Position numbers and translations under genes: made by a program
Notes under the pieces: generated by a model
The model's database searches: none
Seen by the model: the letters and a program-made list of their open reading frames with translations, nothing else
What the model was told of the DNA's origin: nothing
Source: Nymphaea colorata
Taxonomy: Eukaryota; Streptophyta; Magnoliopsida; Nymphaeales; Nymphaeaceae
NCBI RefSeq assembly: GCF_008831285.2
Contig: NC_045150.1
Span: 11,763,868 to 11,827,867 of the forward strand
Reading direction: 5' to 3'
DNA: 64,000 nucleotides
In this document: piece after piece, positions 43,050 to 55,650 of the stretch
Position numbering within the stretch: the stretch's first letter is position 1
Layout of the letters: every line of letters starts with the position of its first letter

Positions 43050-44788
43050 CCAACCTAGATTAAGAATTCAAAAAAATGTCTAAGCCTTTGTTTTAAGATT
43101 GTGAACAAAAACTTAACCCAGCAAATAGAATTTCTCAAAAGAAAATCCAAGCGCACCGTTCCTTTTTTTCAAATGAAAAGTTGTGCTGTCTCGTAAACGT
43201 GAATGGCGCTAAAGAGGCAGAGTAGGTGAAATGAAAAGCACTGTCCAAACCAACCCCCAAAAGGAAAAAAACAATGGAAGTCGTTTTTGAAATCTTGAAA
43301 AGTGCAGACAATTCCCCGTGCATATTAATTCATCATTGTCAATGTTTCTGAAAAAAGGGGGGAAGAAAAGTCAGTTTTCAAATCAAACAAATCTTGGTGC
43401 TTGTTAATTAATCGTAACCAGCTGTTAGTGTCAATGTTTATATCCCCTTTTAACACATTTTTAGGCACGCCCGCTATAAATAATTCAATATCATTCTGGC
43501 TCTCATTGATGTGATCCGGTGCCATCAATTCAATTCCACCGACTGTTTGGAGTAATATACATTGAATGCACACCAAAGATTAACCTAATAGGCTTTGAAG
43601 GTAAGGGGATGAAAGAGGGTCTTCGCTTTTATATTTATATTATGGGCTGTGGTCTGAAATACTCTTATTGCTCATCTAAAACATAGGCCTGGCCAGCCCG
43701 GCCTGACTCCCGAAACACAAGCCGGAGCTCAACCCGACACTTAAAACCCAAGCCTGGGCTCGGGCTCGGCCGAAATAAAATTTTAAAAAATATATTTTAA
43801 TATAAAATAATATATATAAATAATTAATTATAATAAAATATTATATATATATATCAATAAAATTAATATTAAAAAAAACTTATCAAGCCAAACTGGTACC
43901 AGGTACCTGACCCAATTCCCACTAAAACATCGTAAAAAAAATAATAATGAAGTTGATATCTTTGAAGATGAGATCGGTCTAGTTAAATTTTTGTAGATTA
44001 AAAAAAACATTAGAAAATTTTTAAAAGATCTTAAAAATATAATGGTTTGCCTAGATCATTTCAAAAAGGCTCTAAGGACGCTGGCTGATATACACAACCC
44101 TGACTTGCCAAAGTCTCCATAAGCATTATTTAAACATTCCTTATTAAATATTACATATGTGTGCTCCTCCTAACTTGAGTTTCTAGCTCCGCCCCTGGTC
44201 ATACAAGTGTAACCGCCAACACGAGGCGAGGAGAATGATATATAGGTTTGTCATATTTTAAGAATAAATAAATATTTTCATCCTCTTCTAGAAAGACATT
44301 TTTTTTCAACCTAATGTACAGTAGGCTAAAATTGAGATCACCTCGTGAATGGAATGGTAGCGTACCATTCTATAAACTTACTCCAATAATTGCGGCAAGT
44401 TCATGGAACACGAGCTACGAACCTGCCCCAATTCTTGAAGTAAGACTTTCTTATTGTTCCCTTAGCCGAACGACCCCTTTATTTTATTGTTAAGATTAGG
44501 AAATAAGTTGGAGAGAAGAGGAATTTAAACGATTGAACAAAACTTGAAAGTTGATTTTAAAATTGCTCAAGTCTCACAACGACCAATTCAATTTAAATGA
44601 TTGAAGAAGAGGTAAACTTTTTTGTACAGTCAGCCCAATTATTGATTGAATTTGACAAATTTAAGAATCACCAGCTATTATATCTTATTAAATTTCATGC
44701 AGGCCTTTGTGGACCAACTTCATTCAATCCAATCAAATGTTCTGACCAACTGGCGTTGACTAAGGCTAAGGCTCTCAATTCCAGTTTT

Positions 44789-44791
<3 letters not shown>
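43050..44791. other. Intergenic DNA with an unrecognised 83-aa frame
   Basis: The minus frame 43576-43325 has fairly even amino-acid use and acidic residues, but I do not recognise it and see no splice or promoter context. A repeat like that at 1-240 lies at 43690-43860, and ctagctccgcccctgg at 44183-44198 is a reversed end of the caggggcggagc family. Confidence 0.45.

Positions 44792-44836
<45 letters not shown>
44792..44836. repeat. (TA)22 microsatellite
   Basis: Uninterrupted TA run; the frame reading IYIYIY across it is an artefact. Confidence 0.95.
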
Positions 44837-44840
<4 letters not shown>

Positions 44841-47800
44841 ATGAAGCAATCCCTCAGTGGGTCCAAATTTTGCAACCGCTCTTGGGTCTGTGATTCTGCA
44901 TCTTAAATTGGGTCAGGGTGGTAGTGCTTAACCTTTCTCATTTTTCTCGTCAATCAGGATAGAAAGGATGAAGCTGTTAGTTAGGGCAGGTATCATGTGG
45001 GTCAGTCAAATTGTCTGTCCATCATTTCATTTGATGGGCGTGTGGACCCACTCTCATCAATGCCTGTGAGAATGTCAAAGGCATGCTTTCCTGGTTTTGG
45101 TTGCAATCCAACACGGATGGGGATGTCAATATATCTGATTTGAATCGGATTTTCGACCGAGTCAATCCAAAAAAATCGGATATGGAAAAAAAATTAATAT
45201 CAAACTAAGAAATCGGGTTGGATCCATTTAATAAATGGCATCCGATTGGATTCGGATATGAATTTAGATCAAATTCGTTTTTAAACAAATATCATGTATC
45301 TAATGCTATTAAAATTTGAAAATTAGCAAAATCCAATTCAAATTCAGATTCGGATTCGGACATAAATATAAAAATCAGATTCAGATATACGTATAAAAAT
45401 TGGATTCGGATTGTAAAATTGGATTTCGGATACGATTTTTTTTTATTCGAATTCGAATCCGAATATGTGAATATCCGAAAAAGTGGATATATTTAAGGAT
45501 ATATCCGATCCGAATCCGATTCTTTGACCTCTCTAAACACAGATACAGGGGCAGAGCTAAAAATTTTAGACTAAGGAAACATTAGTAATAAATTTTAATT
45601 TTTTGAAGGGCATCAATATGTAAATGAGAAAAATTGTCCAAAGGTATCAATATAAAATAAGTATCACGTGTTGCCCACACTTGTCTCCGCCCATAATCTT
45701 TATTTAAATTTTTCAGGACTGCATCTGCATTTGGGACATGCCTTACAGGACATTTGATGTAACTAATAAAGTGTTTTTCTAATGAAACTTCTCACATTGT
45801 AAAGTTATCAGAAAAATTGAGGAAACGTTGTTCCTTATAAAGCATTAAAAAATTTATCTACAAGCATATCTTTCTGTGTTTGATGAGATCAAGTATATAC
45901 GGTAGTTGAAATTAAGTTCTCATAAAAAGTTTCAAGTGGCCATTAGATGTGTCATGGGCCGACTTTTTCAAGCCTATTTGGCCCGCGTGGCGTCGATGAC
46001 TTGGCCGGGCAGACATAGTCGGTCCGCAACAAGATGCGCCCTTAAACTAAACTAAAGTGAGCCTTCACAAAAGGGAATACTATGCCTTAATAAATATGGT
46101 AAGGGGGGAATATGTCTTGTGTCACTCTCCATTTGGGTAGTTTAACCTTCCAATCTATCTTACAATTTGAAAGGTACTGCTTGGAGATTAGGTGATGGAT
46201 GTAACAAGAAAATTTAGCGTCATCCATGGGAAGGATTCCATCAATTACTTTGCTTCTTAAATATGTTCAAGATATAGTAGCGAATATTCGAAAGAAGTTA
46301 AAGTATGAGATGTTTGGAAGCTACCACAGTCATCATTCGAATGAACAGGAAGATTAATCCGACTGCCCGAGTGAGAGTCCAAACCTCATTCTTCTTCTTG
46401 CCCACCAGGGAAAAAAAAAGAAGAAAAAAAAACATCTACCGCTAAAAGGTTTTCATTTACAGAGTCTACTAATACTGGTGCCTTGTTATAAAGACTTTTT
46501 TCGTCTATTACAGTCTTTTTGCTAAGTGTTGATTGCTTCCACATTAAAGCATCATAATATATTCTCGTAATCTCTTTGGTTATTGCATTTTCTTACATGT
46601 TTGTTTTTGTTTAAATAAGGCTTTCTAGAATTAGATCTTCTAAGATAATATTTCTTTCTTACATATCTTCTTATGTTTATCTTTTTCATAAACTTTTATT
46701 TTTTGAGGGGCCGAACAATCCAATGGCTCGCTAAATAAAACTTTTAAAATTTTGTCACATTCACCAACCATATTTTTTCATTAGTTTTGTGTGTATGTGT
46801 GTGTGTGCGCGCACTACTCCAAACATCTATCTCCTTCTAGGGCAGCATCCCAAATTCTCTTACACAATGTAAGTGATTAATTTTAGATAAATACGAATAG
46901 ATCACAGCCATGTCAGTGCAAGTAGACTATAACATTTAGAGGCATGTGTATCTAAATTGGATCCAGGTCCAGTCACATATTATCAAGTTTTGATTCATCC
47001 CTCAATTGAAGGAAGTTTTGTCTTTAGTAGAGATCCCAAGAGGGGACGTTTGGCAATAGTAATAATATGTTACATGTATCTAACCCAAATATTAGGGCAG
47101 ATTCATAGGATAATGAGACACAATGTTCCATGAATTTGCCCTAGTATTTGGGATAGATACATGAAATAATTACATGCTGTTAATGCTTCCAAACAACCCC
47201 AAAGTGTATTTTTGAATACTGAGTTTTGAGGCCTTTTGGCCCTTCCCCAAAGACTTTGAGAAACTTGAGTTTCAAAGGAAACACTCCCCACACGTACACG
47301 TGTTTTGAAGAAAGTTTTTAATTGAAAATTAATTTTTTCTGTTTACTTCAACATGTAAAGGAGACTTGCTAAAGGATGCGAAACTGCAGAGTTAAAACAA
47401 TTTATGTGTTATTTCTTTATTTTGTAGAATAAACAATCCAACATTTTTTGTAGAATTTGTGTTTATATAAGCAGTTTGTCCAGGGGTAGAACCACATGTA
47501 GGCAGTTGCCCACACATTCCAATAAAAATACCTTATTTACATATTGGTTAATCCACAATTTCTGTATATTTACATATAAAATGCTTCTCAAATATATGGT
47601 AAGTGATCGTCGGCCAAATATGTCTTGTTCCATCACTGAGTTTGACAAAATCATTCTCAAGATTTTTTCAAAGGAAAGGTAAACGAAGCCGGTAGGCAGC
47701 CTTTTCAACTAATGTCATTGATGTCGTTTGTACCAGAGTGTATTGGCCCATGCATATCATACTGACCTCTTGTTGATATATCTTATATAGAGACAACATG

Positions 47801-47949
47801 GTGTTGAGATTTAACAAAATATAAAGGTGGGATACACAATTAGAGACCTGTTCATTGAACTTAGTTGTGTGTCTTATAGGGGTTGTTGACAGTAGAATGT
47901 GAGTATTTTAAGAATGCCTCAAAGGTTCCAGCAAATTCATGAGTTTTGG
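44837..47949. other. Intergenic DNA with decayed repeats
   Basis: A 45110-45535 segment is rich in attcggatt and gaatccgaat words, with a gatgtcaa start and a ttgacctct end, and may be an old MITE. A small caggggcagagc-type element with GGGCGGAG-like ends lies at 45546-45692. A GT/GC run is at about 46788-46812. No gene is supported. Confidence 0.5.
45546..45692 (+). mobile_element. Short caggggcggagc-type MITE
   Basis: It starts caggggcagagct and ends ttgtctccgccc, the inverse of GGGCGGAGACAA. About 147 bp with an A/T-rich interior. Boundaries are approximate. Confidence 0.5.
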
Positions 47950-50530
47950 AAATAATGCTTACTAAAAATGTGAAAGAGCGAAAATGAGAGAGTAAAGAAA
48001 AAAAAAAAACCTTCTTATGTATGTGTGTGCATGTGTGTGTGTGTGTGTATATATGTATGTATGTATATTTCATGGTGCCCAAAAATAATATGGCAACTTT
48101 TGGGAGAGGCTTGGGTTTACATGTAATGGCACAACTCTTCATTTCTTGAGAGAGCAAATTTTCCTTAAGAATGCAATTCCTAGTAAGCAACACCCATTCC
48201 ATGAGAGAGCCCTCTCATCTTGAGAAGGAACCTTTTTTTTCAGCCTTAGTATATATTATAGCCATGTTGGTTCTTGAACACTGTCAACTATAGAACTATA
48301 TTCTACTTATGTTGACACATGTGAAACTATATTTTTGTTTTTTGGTCTTGCAAGATATAAGATTCTTTCTAATAAATATGTAAAAACTAGCCACACATCT
48401 ATGCGTATCAAGATATGCAGCCTAATCAGAGTCACAAGATGCTTTCATAGTTAATGAAACATTAGAAGCCATAAATACACCTTGGCTTGGACTGAGTTTC
48501 AAGTAATGCATAACTCTCATAGCACTCTGCACATGTTTTTGTCATGGGAGAGCATGAATCTAATCAAAATTGAGAACATAATATTCAATCTTGTACTTGT
48601 CAAATAATCTACTTTTTAACAAGACAATGATATTTGGATGGATCTTTTAAAACCTTTGAATGACAAGCGCGTAGTTGTAATAATTGATCCATTGGAAACT
48701 CATTGGGCTTTGCTCCCATCATCCCCCTCTTTGTCACGATCTCAAGTGTGTACTTTCCTTGAGATTAGTAAATACCTTATTTAGATATAGATACTACGAT
48801 TTCTAAGAAATACTTTAACGTTCTCAATTCCTTCACATGAAACTATTCAAGTAGTTGCCTCTTAACACGAGTAATTTCTTCCATGTTGTTTCCTACAATT
48901 ACCAAGTTATCTACATAGACAAGAAAACCCACAGAGCTGTTATGATTGATAAAAGTGGATAAAGAATAAGCTGCTTAAGACCATAAATAATGTGATTTCC
49001 ACACAACATTGTCCTTCTCACTTGAATATCCTGGTGGCAAGATTATATACACATCTTCATGTAAATCTCCATGCAGAAAGACATTAAGTACATCCATTTG
49101 ATGTACAGTCCAATTTAAATGCTATTCACAATAGACATCTATTGTCACAAGTGTTACTATGAGAGCAAATGTTCCATTATAGTCTATTCCTTTTTTTGTG
49201 CATATCCCTTGGCCACAAGTCCTGTTTTGTAGCATTTTTATCATATTGTTTGCTTTCCACTTAATCTTGCAAACCCATTTACAATGAACTCATTCGTTTC
49301 ACATTATGAAAAAGTCTAGTTACTATCCATGTATGATTTTCTTCTAGTGCTTTCAATTCATTTATCATTGAATCTCTCCAACAAGTTTTTGTTTTTTTAT
49401 TTATATATATAGCTTGCTCATAGATGTTGGCTCATCTTCATCATTTAAGGAAATGAAAAATTATTTATGACATTAACAATTTTTAAATGGAAACATATAT
49501 TTTATCAAAGGGAAACATGTACCGTGTTTTGAATTTGACTGTGAAGTGGATGGAGATTGAACAGTCGAACAATGAAAACCCTCCAACAGACACAACCATC
49601 AACGCTTGCAAAAGTAGTGGGAAAGGACAAACCAAGAAAAAATATGACAAAGAAGAGAAGCTAGGATAATGGCAATAACTAAGTAAAAAGGGTGTTTTAA
49701 AGAGGGCTATGAGGTGGTGCCCCAAAACACTCAACTTCCTTCAGTTTTAGATAGGGGTTATAACAATGCTAATAATAATAAAGAAATATTGAATGATAAG
49801 AATTGCCAAAACTAATATGTTCCCATTTCCTCAAATTTGAAATCAACATTCTAGAATGTTGATTCCAAAAATTAATATGTCAATTTTGTAAAAGAAAAAT
49901 AACACAGGGATTACAAGAAGGGCAGTTCTATCATCACCAATTGTTGGGCCTATATGAGCTTTTTTTTTTTCTTCTTGCAAAACAAGAGAGAAAATCTTTA
50001 CATCATATGGAAGTAGTTCAATAAACAAAATTTGACCTTTTATGGTATTGTAAGAGTCATTTAATCCAAAAGAAATTGAATGACTCTCTATCCCTCGTCA
50101 CCATCTAGTTGAAGAGTTACCAGCATAACTCTCATAGAACCCAGATTATCTCAATGATGGGGATGACTTATAACTTCAATTGTATTTGTGACTCAATCCA
50201 TACCATGAGTACTCTCAGCCGTTGAAAGAAAAGTACTAGTCTAAAGCTCTGAATGTTTGCTAAAAATGTGTGTGAAAAATGGGAGAGTGAAGAAAGAAAA
50301 CAAACTTTTCATTCAATTCATGCTCTACTACCAGTTGAAAATAGGTCTTATACATATATACATACATAAGGATGTCACGCTGCCCAAAGAACAATAATCA
50401 CAACTTTGGGGAGAGGCCTGGACTTACCCATACAAGCACAATTCTTCATTTCTTGAGAAAGCAACTTTTGTTTAAGAAGGCAACACTTGGTAAGCAACAC
50501 TTGTCCCTTGAGAGAGGCATCGAGAAACTT
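47950..50530 (-). mobile_element. Old, internally deleted Ty1/copia retrotransposon
   Basis: Direct repeats at about 47950-48235 and 50245-50530 share ctaaaaatgtg, gagagtgaagaaa/gagagtaaagaaa, gtgccc/ctgccca, gggagaggc, aattcttcatttcttgag and taagcaacac. They are clearly diverged LTRs. Between them lies a minus-strand copia pol remnant. The interior is under 2.1 kb, too short for complete gag-pol. Exact LTR boundaries are not determined. Confidence 0.75.
48340..49400 (-). pseudogene. Copia RT and RNase H remnant
   Basis: Frame-shifted minus translations contain, in order, an ALEENHTW block, CGQGICTKKGIDYNGTFA-like sequence, the LHGDLHEDVYI block, a catalytic box reading YVDN instead of YVDD, and RNase H sequence with CDSD and a DTHR block. 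This is the usual copia RT-RH order. Several stops are visible. It encoded the enzyme that copied the element's RNA. Confidence 0.8.
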
Positions 50531-50910
50531 TTCAGGCCTTTGTGATGACCATTCAAACTTATCAATTAATGTTTCATGAATCTACCTCCACCTTTACGTC
50601 AGATTACGAAAACACTCATAAAGTATTCCCTGTATATGTCTTTCTTAATACTAAATCAACGGGGGCCCAAGGCGTTAGTATACTCTTGAGAAATATAAAT
50701 AGATCAATTTGTTGGGCTACTTCTTAGGGTACGTTTGTTTTCCTCAAATTTGAGGTTCAACCAACCTTTTGTATAACTTAAAATACGAACTTTTAACTAT
50801 TTAATATTTTTTGGCAGCTTACAATCAATGAATAATTGTTCACTTCACAATGAGACTAATAAAGTGTGGGTTTCACTTTTCATACAATTCCAAGAGATAA
50901 CATACCCTTA
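50531..50910. other. Spacer between copia and Harbinger-like elements
   Basis: No gene or repeat recognised. The last three bases (TTA) are the left target duplication of the next element. Confidence 0.5.
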
Positions 50911-52207
50911 GAGGTCGTTTGATTGTTGTCCATTAGGACAGGACAGACAGGACGTCCTGTCCATTACATTACTGTCCTGACCTCATGGACAATGAAGTTC
51001 TTTGTCCATCGTTTGATTACATAACAATGCTTTCTTCTTGTTCGATATTTGTTTCATATATGTCTGTTCTGTCTGTTATGTCCATTCTGTCTGATGTTTG
51101 TTTTTGTCCTGTCTGATCTGTCTATTTTGTTCGTCCTGTTTGGTGTTTGTTTTTATGTTTTGTTCGAACTGTCTGTTCTATCTGATGTTTGTATCTTCTC
51201 TAATCAGTTTTGGCTATTATATTTGTTTTGTTTGCTATATGATGACATGAATATCTTTTTTTTAAACAGGTTGTATCAAAACAAGTATAAAATTCATAAC
51301 AACATGTTATATGCAAATTAATATATTCGATAACATGAATATATTACAAAAACATCATTACTGTAAAATGTTTAAACATCTATATAATCCCCAGTATCAA
51401 GTAAAACTACAAAATACAAATAGTTTAAAATGTTCAATTGTTCAAAGCTATATGTTAGAGTACATTGACATAAAAATATGATTCCTATATAGTCTTCTTC
51501 TGTCCTACACAATACTCTTTCCATCGAAGCCATGTAATACTTGAAAAAATGCATCACCGTCTGGTTCCTGCATTTCAGAAATTAAAAAGACAAACAAATA
51601 ATTAGGTTATCACAATAAAGTATTAAAATAATCAAGTATAATTAAGACGATGACATATAATATAATGAGAATGTTACACAATCAATATCTTACTTGAAAC
51701 ATAATCATTCCACATTGTTGAAGTAATCTGCTCACGAAGTGAAAAAATTAAGACAAAAGAAACATCTTGTCATTCATTTCTTTATTATAAATACGTTATC
51801 CCTTGAACATTTTGGAAGATGGTTGAGTATGGGATTGCTGAACCAAGAAATGACTGCTACAGCCTGTTGTTCCATCTGCCCATATCACGACTTTTGTTTC
51901 TATCTTCTCTCTCTCTCTTAACAAAACAGATTGTACATGTAGAGACTCCCATGTCTCAGTCATACTATTGCATTGTTTCTAGTAGATTCAAATGAAAATT
52001 TTACAAAAAGAAGATTAAGTTTTTTGGACGGTGAAGAAATACATACTTGAGTTTGAGTGCTTAAATTGTAAATACCAAGTATCGTTCAAATGAAAGAAAT
52101 CAAAATCAGGCTTACATGTTTCTGTTATGTCACTAAAACTTACGTATCCACTTGTAAAATTTTGATATCAAAATGCAAGGATATGTACAAAACCATATTT
52201 TAGTGAT

Positions 52208-52454
<247 letters not shown>

Positions 52455-54092
52455 AAATAAGGTGAATATGTATGGTTAGCCACAGAGAAAAAACACAGCC
52501 AACAGAATACCACAAGCCATGAAATCAACAACTAAGAATCATTATTAACATTGTCAACAGCAAAATGGTTAGCCACAGGGAAAAAGCACAGCCAACAGAA
52601 TTTTCATGGAATTCTTTTATTGTATAACAACCAAGATCTAGCTTAGTTTATTCCTATTGTATTAATTCTCTTTTTACAGAACTCTTTTTACAGAAACAGT
52701 AGAAGAACAACTGTTCATTAGCTGAGGAAATTAATAGCCAGATCAGCATAGGAAATCAAATCTCAAGGAAATTGTGAAAGAAGAGTCCAGCTACATTATG
52801 GTGATCAACAAATGGAACCAAGACATATCCTGGCTACACCAGTAGCATCTATCTTCTCATGCGAAGATAAGACATTGGTTCCCAACTTCTCCATACTAAC
52901 TCCATACAAATTCTTCTTGCAATAAAGAATGGATGTGATTCGCAAGTCTTCTAATGCTGAATGTTGTTGGAGATAAAAGACTGAATGCTGGGAACGTGGC
53001 TGTTGGCGAAAGCTGTGAGGGATCTGTCTAAGAGTCTAACATCTAATGCACATAAACTGTTATCGTATTCTTGTCTTCCATTTGTGTGGTGAGAGGGAGA
53101 ATAGATAACGTTAAGATGAAAAGCACAGTGGGCTTGGCGATGAAAATATCATCCAGCTAATTAACTTCCAAGTCTAGCTTTTCAGCGTAGGGGTAGAAGC
53201 CTCAATTAGAAGCTCCTCCTCTTCCAAGGGGAAGCAGCTTAGCTACCAAAGAGGAGGGTGACCCAGTGTATTTGGCTGCAACTATTTCTTTTTTCACTCA
53301 ACCATCAACTCTTATTGAAGTGGGCGATATATGCCTCATAATGCTACAGCCGACTCAATAGGTTGTATTTGGTAACCCAATAAATTAACACGTTGAATTG
53401 CCAAATCGTGTGACAACTTTATTATTTGAAGTGAACTTCCAAGTTTGGAAACAAACCTGATTATGTTTACTACCACTTATTATTGCAGTAAGGAAAAGAG
53501 ATGCAGACTGCAGCTTCACAAAGTACATAGCACATCTGTATTATAGGCAAATGTACAAGTAAAGAATACAGTCTTAAAATTCACAAGCTGATACAGATTA
53601 TACTGCATTGGAACTTAGCCCATGTAATGTGAAGGCACAATCTTAATCGTTTATACACAACCATCTCATGTTCTGGAAGTTCTCTCAACTAACAAATTAA
53701 AGTTGAGTCTTTGACAAGCTGAATCAAGTAAAAACATGAGCTACTGATCTTATTTTCACTAGCATTTATACTGAGAAGGCAGTCTTATTCCTCACAGCAA
53801 AAAAGGTTCAAATTTATAGATATTGTCAAGATGTACAGGTCATATTATGTCAACTAGGTGCTGTTTTTCATGTGAAAGTGTTACTGATGGACAATGAAAC
53901 ACCATACAAATCTCAAATTTCCAACAATAAAGAAAGTAAGAAAGGGTAGGGGATGCCAGCCATGGTCCATGCTCAAGCAGTAACTAAGTGATAGAGAACA
54001 CATGATTATAAAATGAGTCCAAGCAGTAACAGAGCGAAAGAGATCCCATGAATATCATATAACAGCAACATTATAAGCAGCCCAAGGGCTAT

Positions 54093-54886
54093 CTAGGCCA
54101 ATGTTCCTATTGCAGCCATTGGCTGGGAATGCAAAACAGATGGACTGCAATTAGAAAGATCACATGAATATCAGAGCAAATATACAAATTTCTTTCACTT
54201 CAGTTATCCTTTTAGCCAAAGTCTCAAATTTCAAGGTGGGAGTAGTGCTTATATCCAAGGGAATGTGATCTCTATTATAGACATTCTGAAACAGAGTGAT
54301 CCAGATAAAAGTGACACAACAGAACAAGGATCATACCATGAAATCGATGCTTGCCATGGAGATGGATCACTAACCATGGAACAACTTTTTAATGAATTCA
54401 TTGAAGGATCATTAAACTCCAACTATGTGTAGTTGAAAACATAGCATAAACCTAAGAAAACAACTATCCAGTATAAAGATGCTTGATAGAGCAAAAGTAG
54501 AGATGCCCTCAATCTCTCACAAAATCCTTTCAGTTAAATCAACAACTTCAATGTTTTCAATTTTGCAATACAACCGTCAATATTGGGTTACCACCTTCAA
54601 TCAATTTTTGTGTGCTCGATACCAAAATTTCCTGCTGAATACGTTGAATCATTTATCCAATTATAGTCATAAAATCAAATTAAATCACAAGAAGAAAACA
54701 ATAGAGAAATGTTGCCTTTGCAGTAAAGCTAACCCGAGAGAGAGAAAGAAAGAAAGAGAGAAGACGATAAACGGCGATTGGGAAAAGGGCGAAAAAGAGG
54801 CGGCCTTACCTTGACGAGATGCTGCTGCTGGTGAAGAGTAACCTCAACAGAGATGCGGAAGAGTCGCTGCTGTGGAGAGCTGCCAT
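54093..54886 (-). CDS. Candidate two-exon gene for a 42-aa protein
   Basis: Exon 1 coding starts at 54886 and ends at 54810 with a GTAAGG donor. Exon 2 starts at 54144 after ttctaattgcag and stops at 54095-54093, in matching phase. The predicted protein has a Ser/Leu/Arg-rich, acid-poor N-terminus (MAALHSS, LLRLLFTSSS) like a mitochondrial presequence and a short tail (PSVLHSQPMAAIGTLA). A GC-rich leader and a TATA box lie upstream, near the Harbinger-like terminus. I do not recognise a family. It may be a captured gene fragment, or the first exons of a longer gene. The evidence is splice phase and promoter architecture only. Confidence 0.4.
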
Positions 54887-55162
54887 TCCTGCTAAGGAGG
54901 GGAGAAGAGGAAGCTGAGGAGCTGCTGGTGAAGAGTCGGCTATTTCAACCCTCAAGAGAAAAAACCCTAGTAGTGCTCCAGCGGAGACAGAGGAGAAGGA
55001 GTGAAGACGGGGCCGGAGACGGAGATGGAGGAGAAGGAAGTGCTCGGGGGGTGGAGGCGGAGGAGGAGCAGAGGAAGAGATAGGTCGAGGGCAAGGAAAG
55101 CTCGGGGTCGTGCGGGAGGCTGTTCCGTGGTAAACCATGGAACGCGGTGGAACACTTTAGCC

Positions 55163-55169
55163 TTTTATA
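55163..55169 (-). promoter_or_regulatory. TATA box upstream of the candidate gene
   Basis: The minus strand reads ccttataaaaggct, a strong plant TATA consensus about 280 bases upstream of the candidate ATG and about 120 bases inside the element's right terminus. A start site near 55135 is inferred. Confidence 0.5.
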
Positions 55170-55290
55170 AGGCATGTTCTCTGTCCATCTTGTCTTGAAC
55201 GTTCTTTGTCCAACGTTTGTTTTCATTTTACTAAAACAGAACATGTCCGTTCTGTTCCGTGGTGTTCCATTGTCATCAAACGACCTCTTA

Positions 55291-55650
55291 GTGGTCGTTT
55301 GATTGTTGTCCACTGGGACAGGACAGACATGACGTTCTGTTTATTACACTACTATTCTGTCTTCATGGACAATGGTGTTTTTTGTTTACCATTTGATGAT
55401 TTTAAGAACAAAACACTATGTTCTTTTTGCCTGGTGTTTGTTACGTGTGTGTCTGTTTTGTTTGTTCTGTCCATCCTGTCTGACGTTTGTTTTTGTCTTG
55501 TCCGATCTATCCATTCTGTCCGATGTTTGTGTCTTCCATGGTTAGTTCTGTCTGTTCTGTCTATCTTGTCTGTGTTTGTTTATATCTGTTCTTCTCTAAT
55601 CAGTTTTGGCTATTATCTTTGTTCCATCCACTATATGATATCTTATTTTT
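55291..55650 (+). mobile_element. Partial second copy of the Harbinger-like left end
   Basis: It begins gtggtcgtttgattgttgtc directly after the shared TTA and follows 50911-51245: gggacaggacagac, tgatgtttgt-like words, tctctaatcagttttggcta. No matching right end was found; it is truncated or was replaced. Confidence 0.75.

Noticed and set aside
51049-51321. 90-aa Phe/Leu/Cys-rich frame
   Set aside because: Produced by the ctgtctgttctgt-type subterminal repeats of the Harbinger-like element.
55001-55198. Plus-strand Arg/Glu-rich frames over the candidate leader
   Set aside because: Low-complexity antisense of the GC-rich minus-strand leader.
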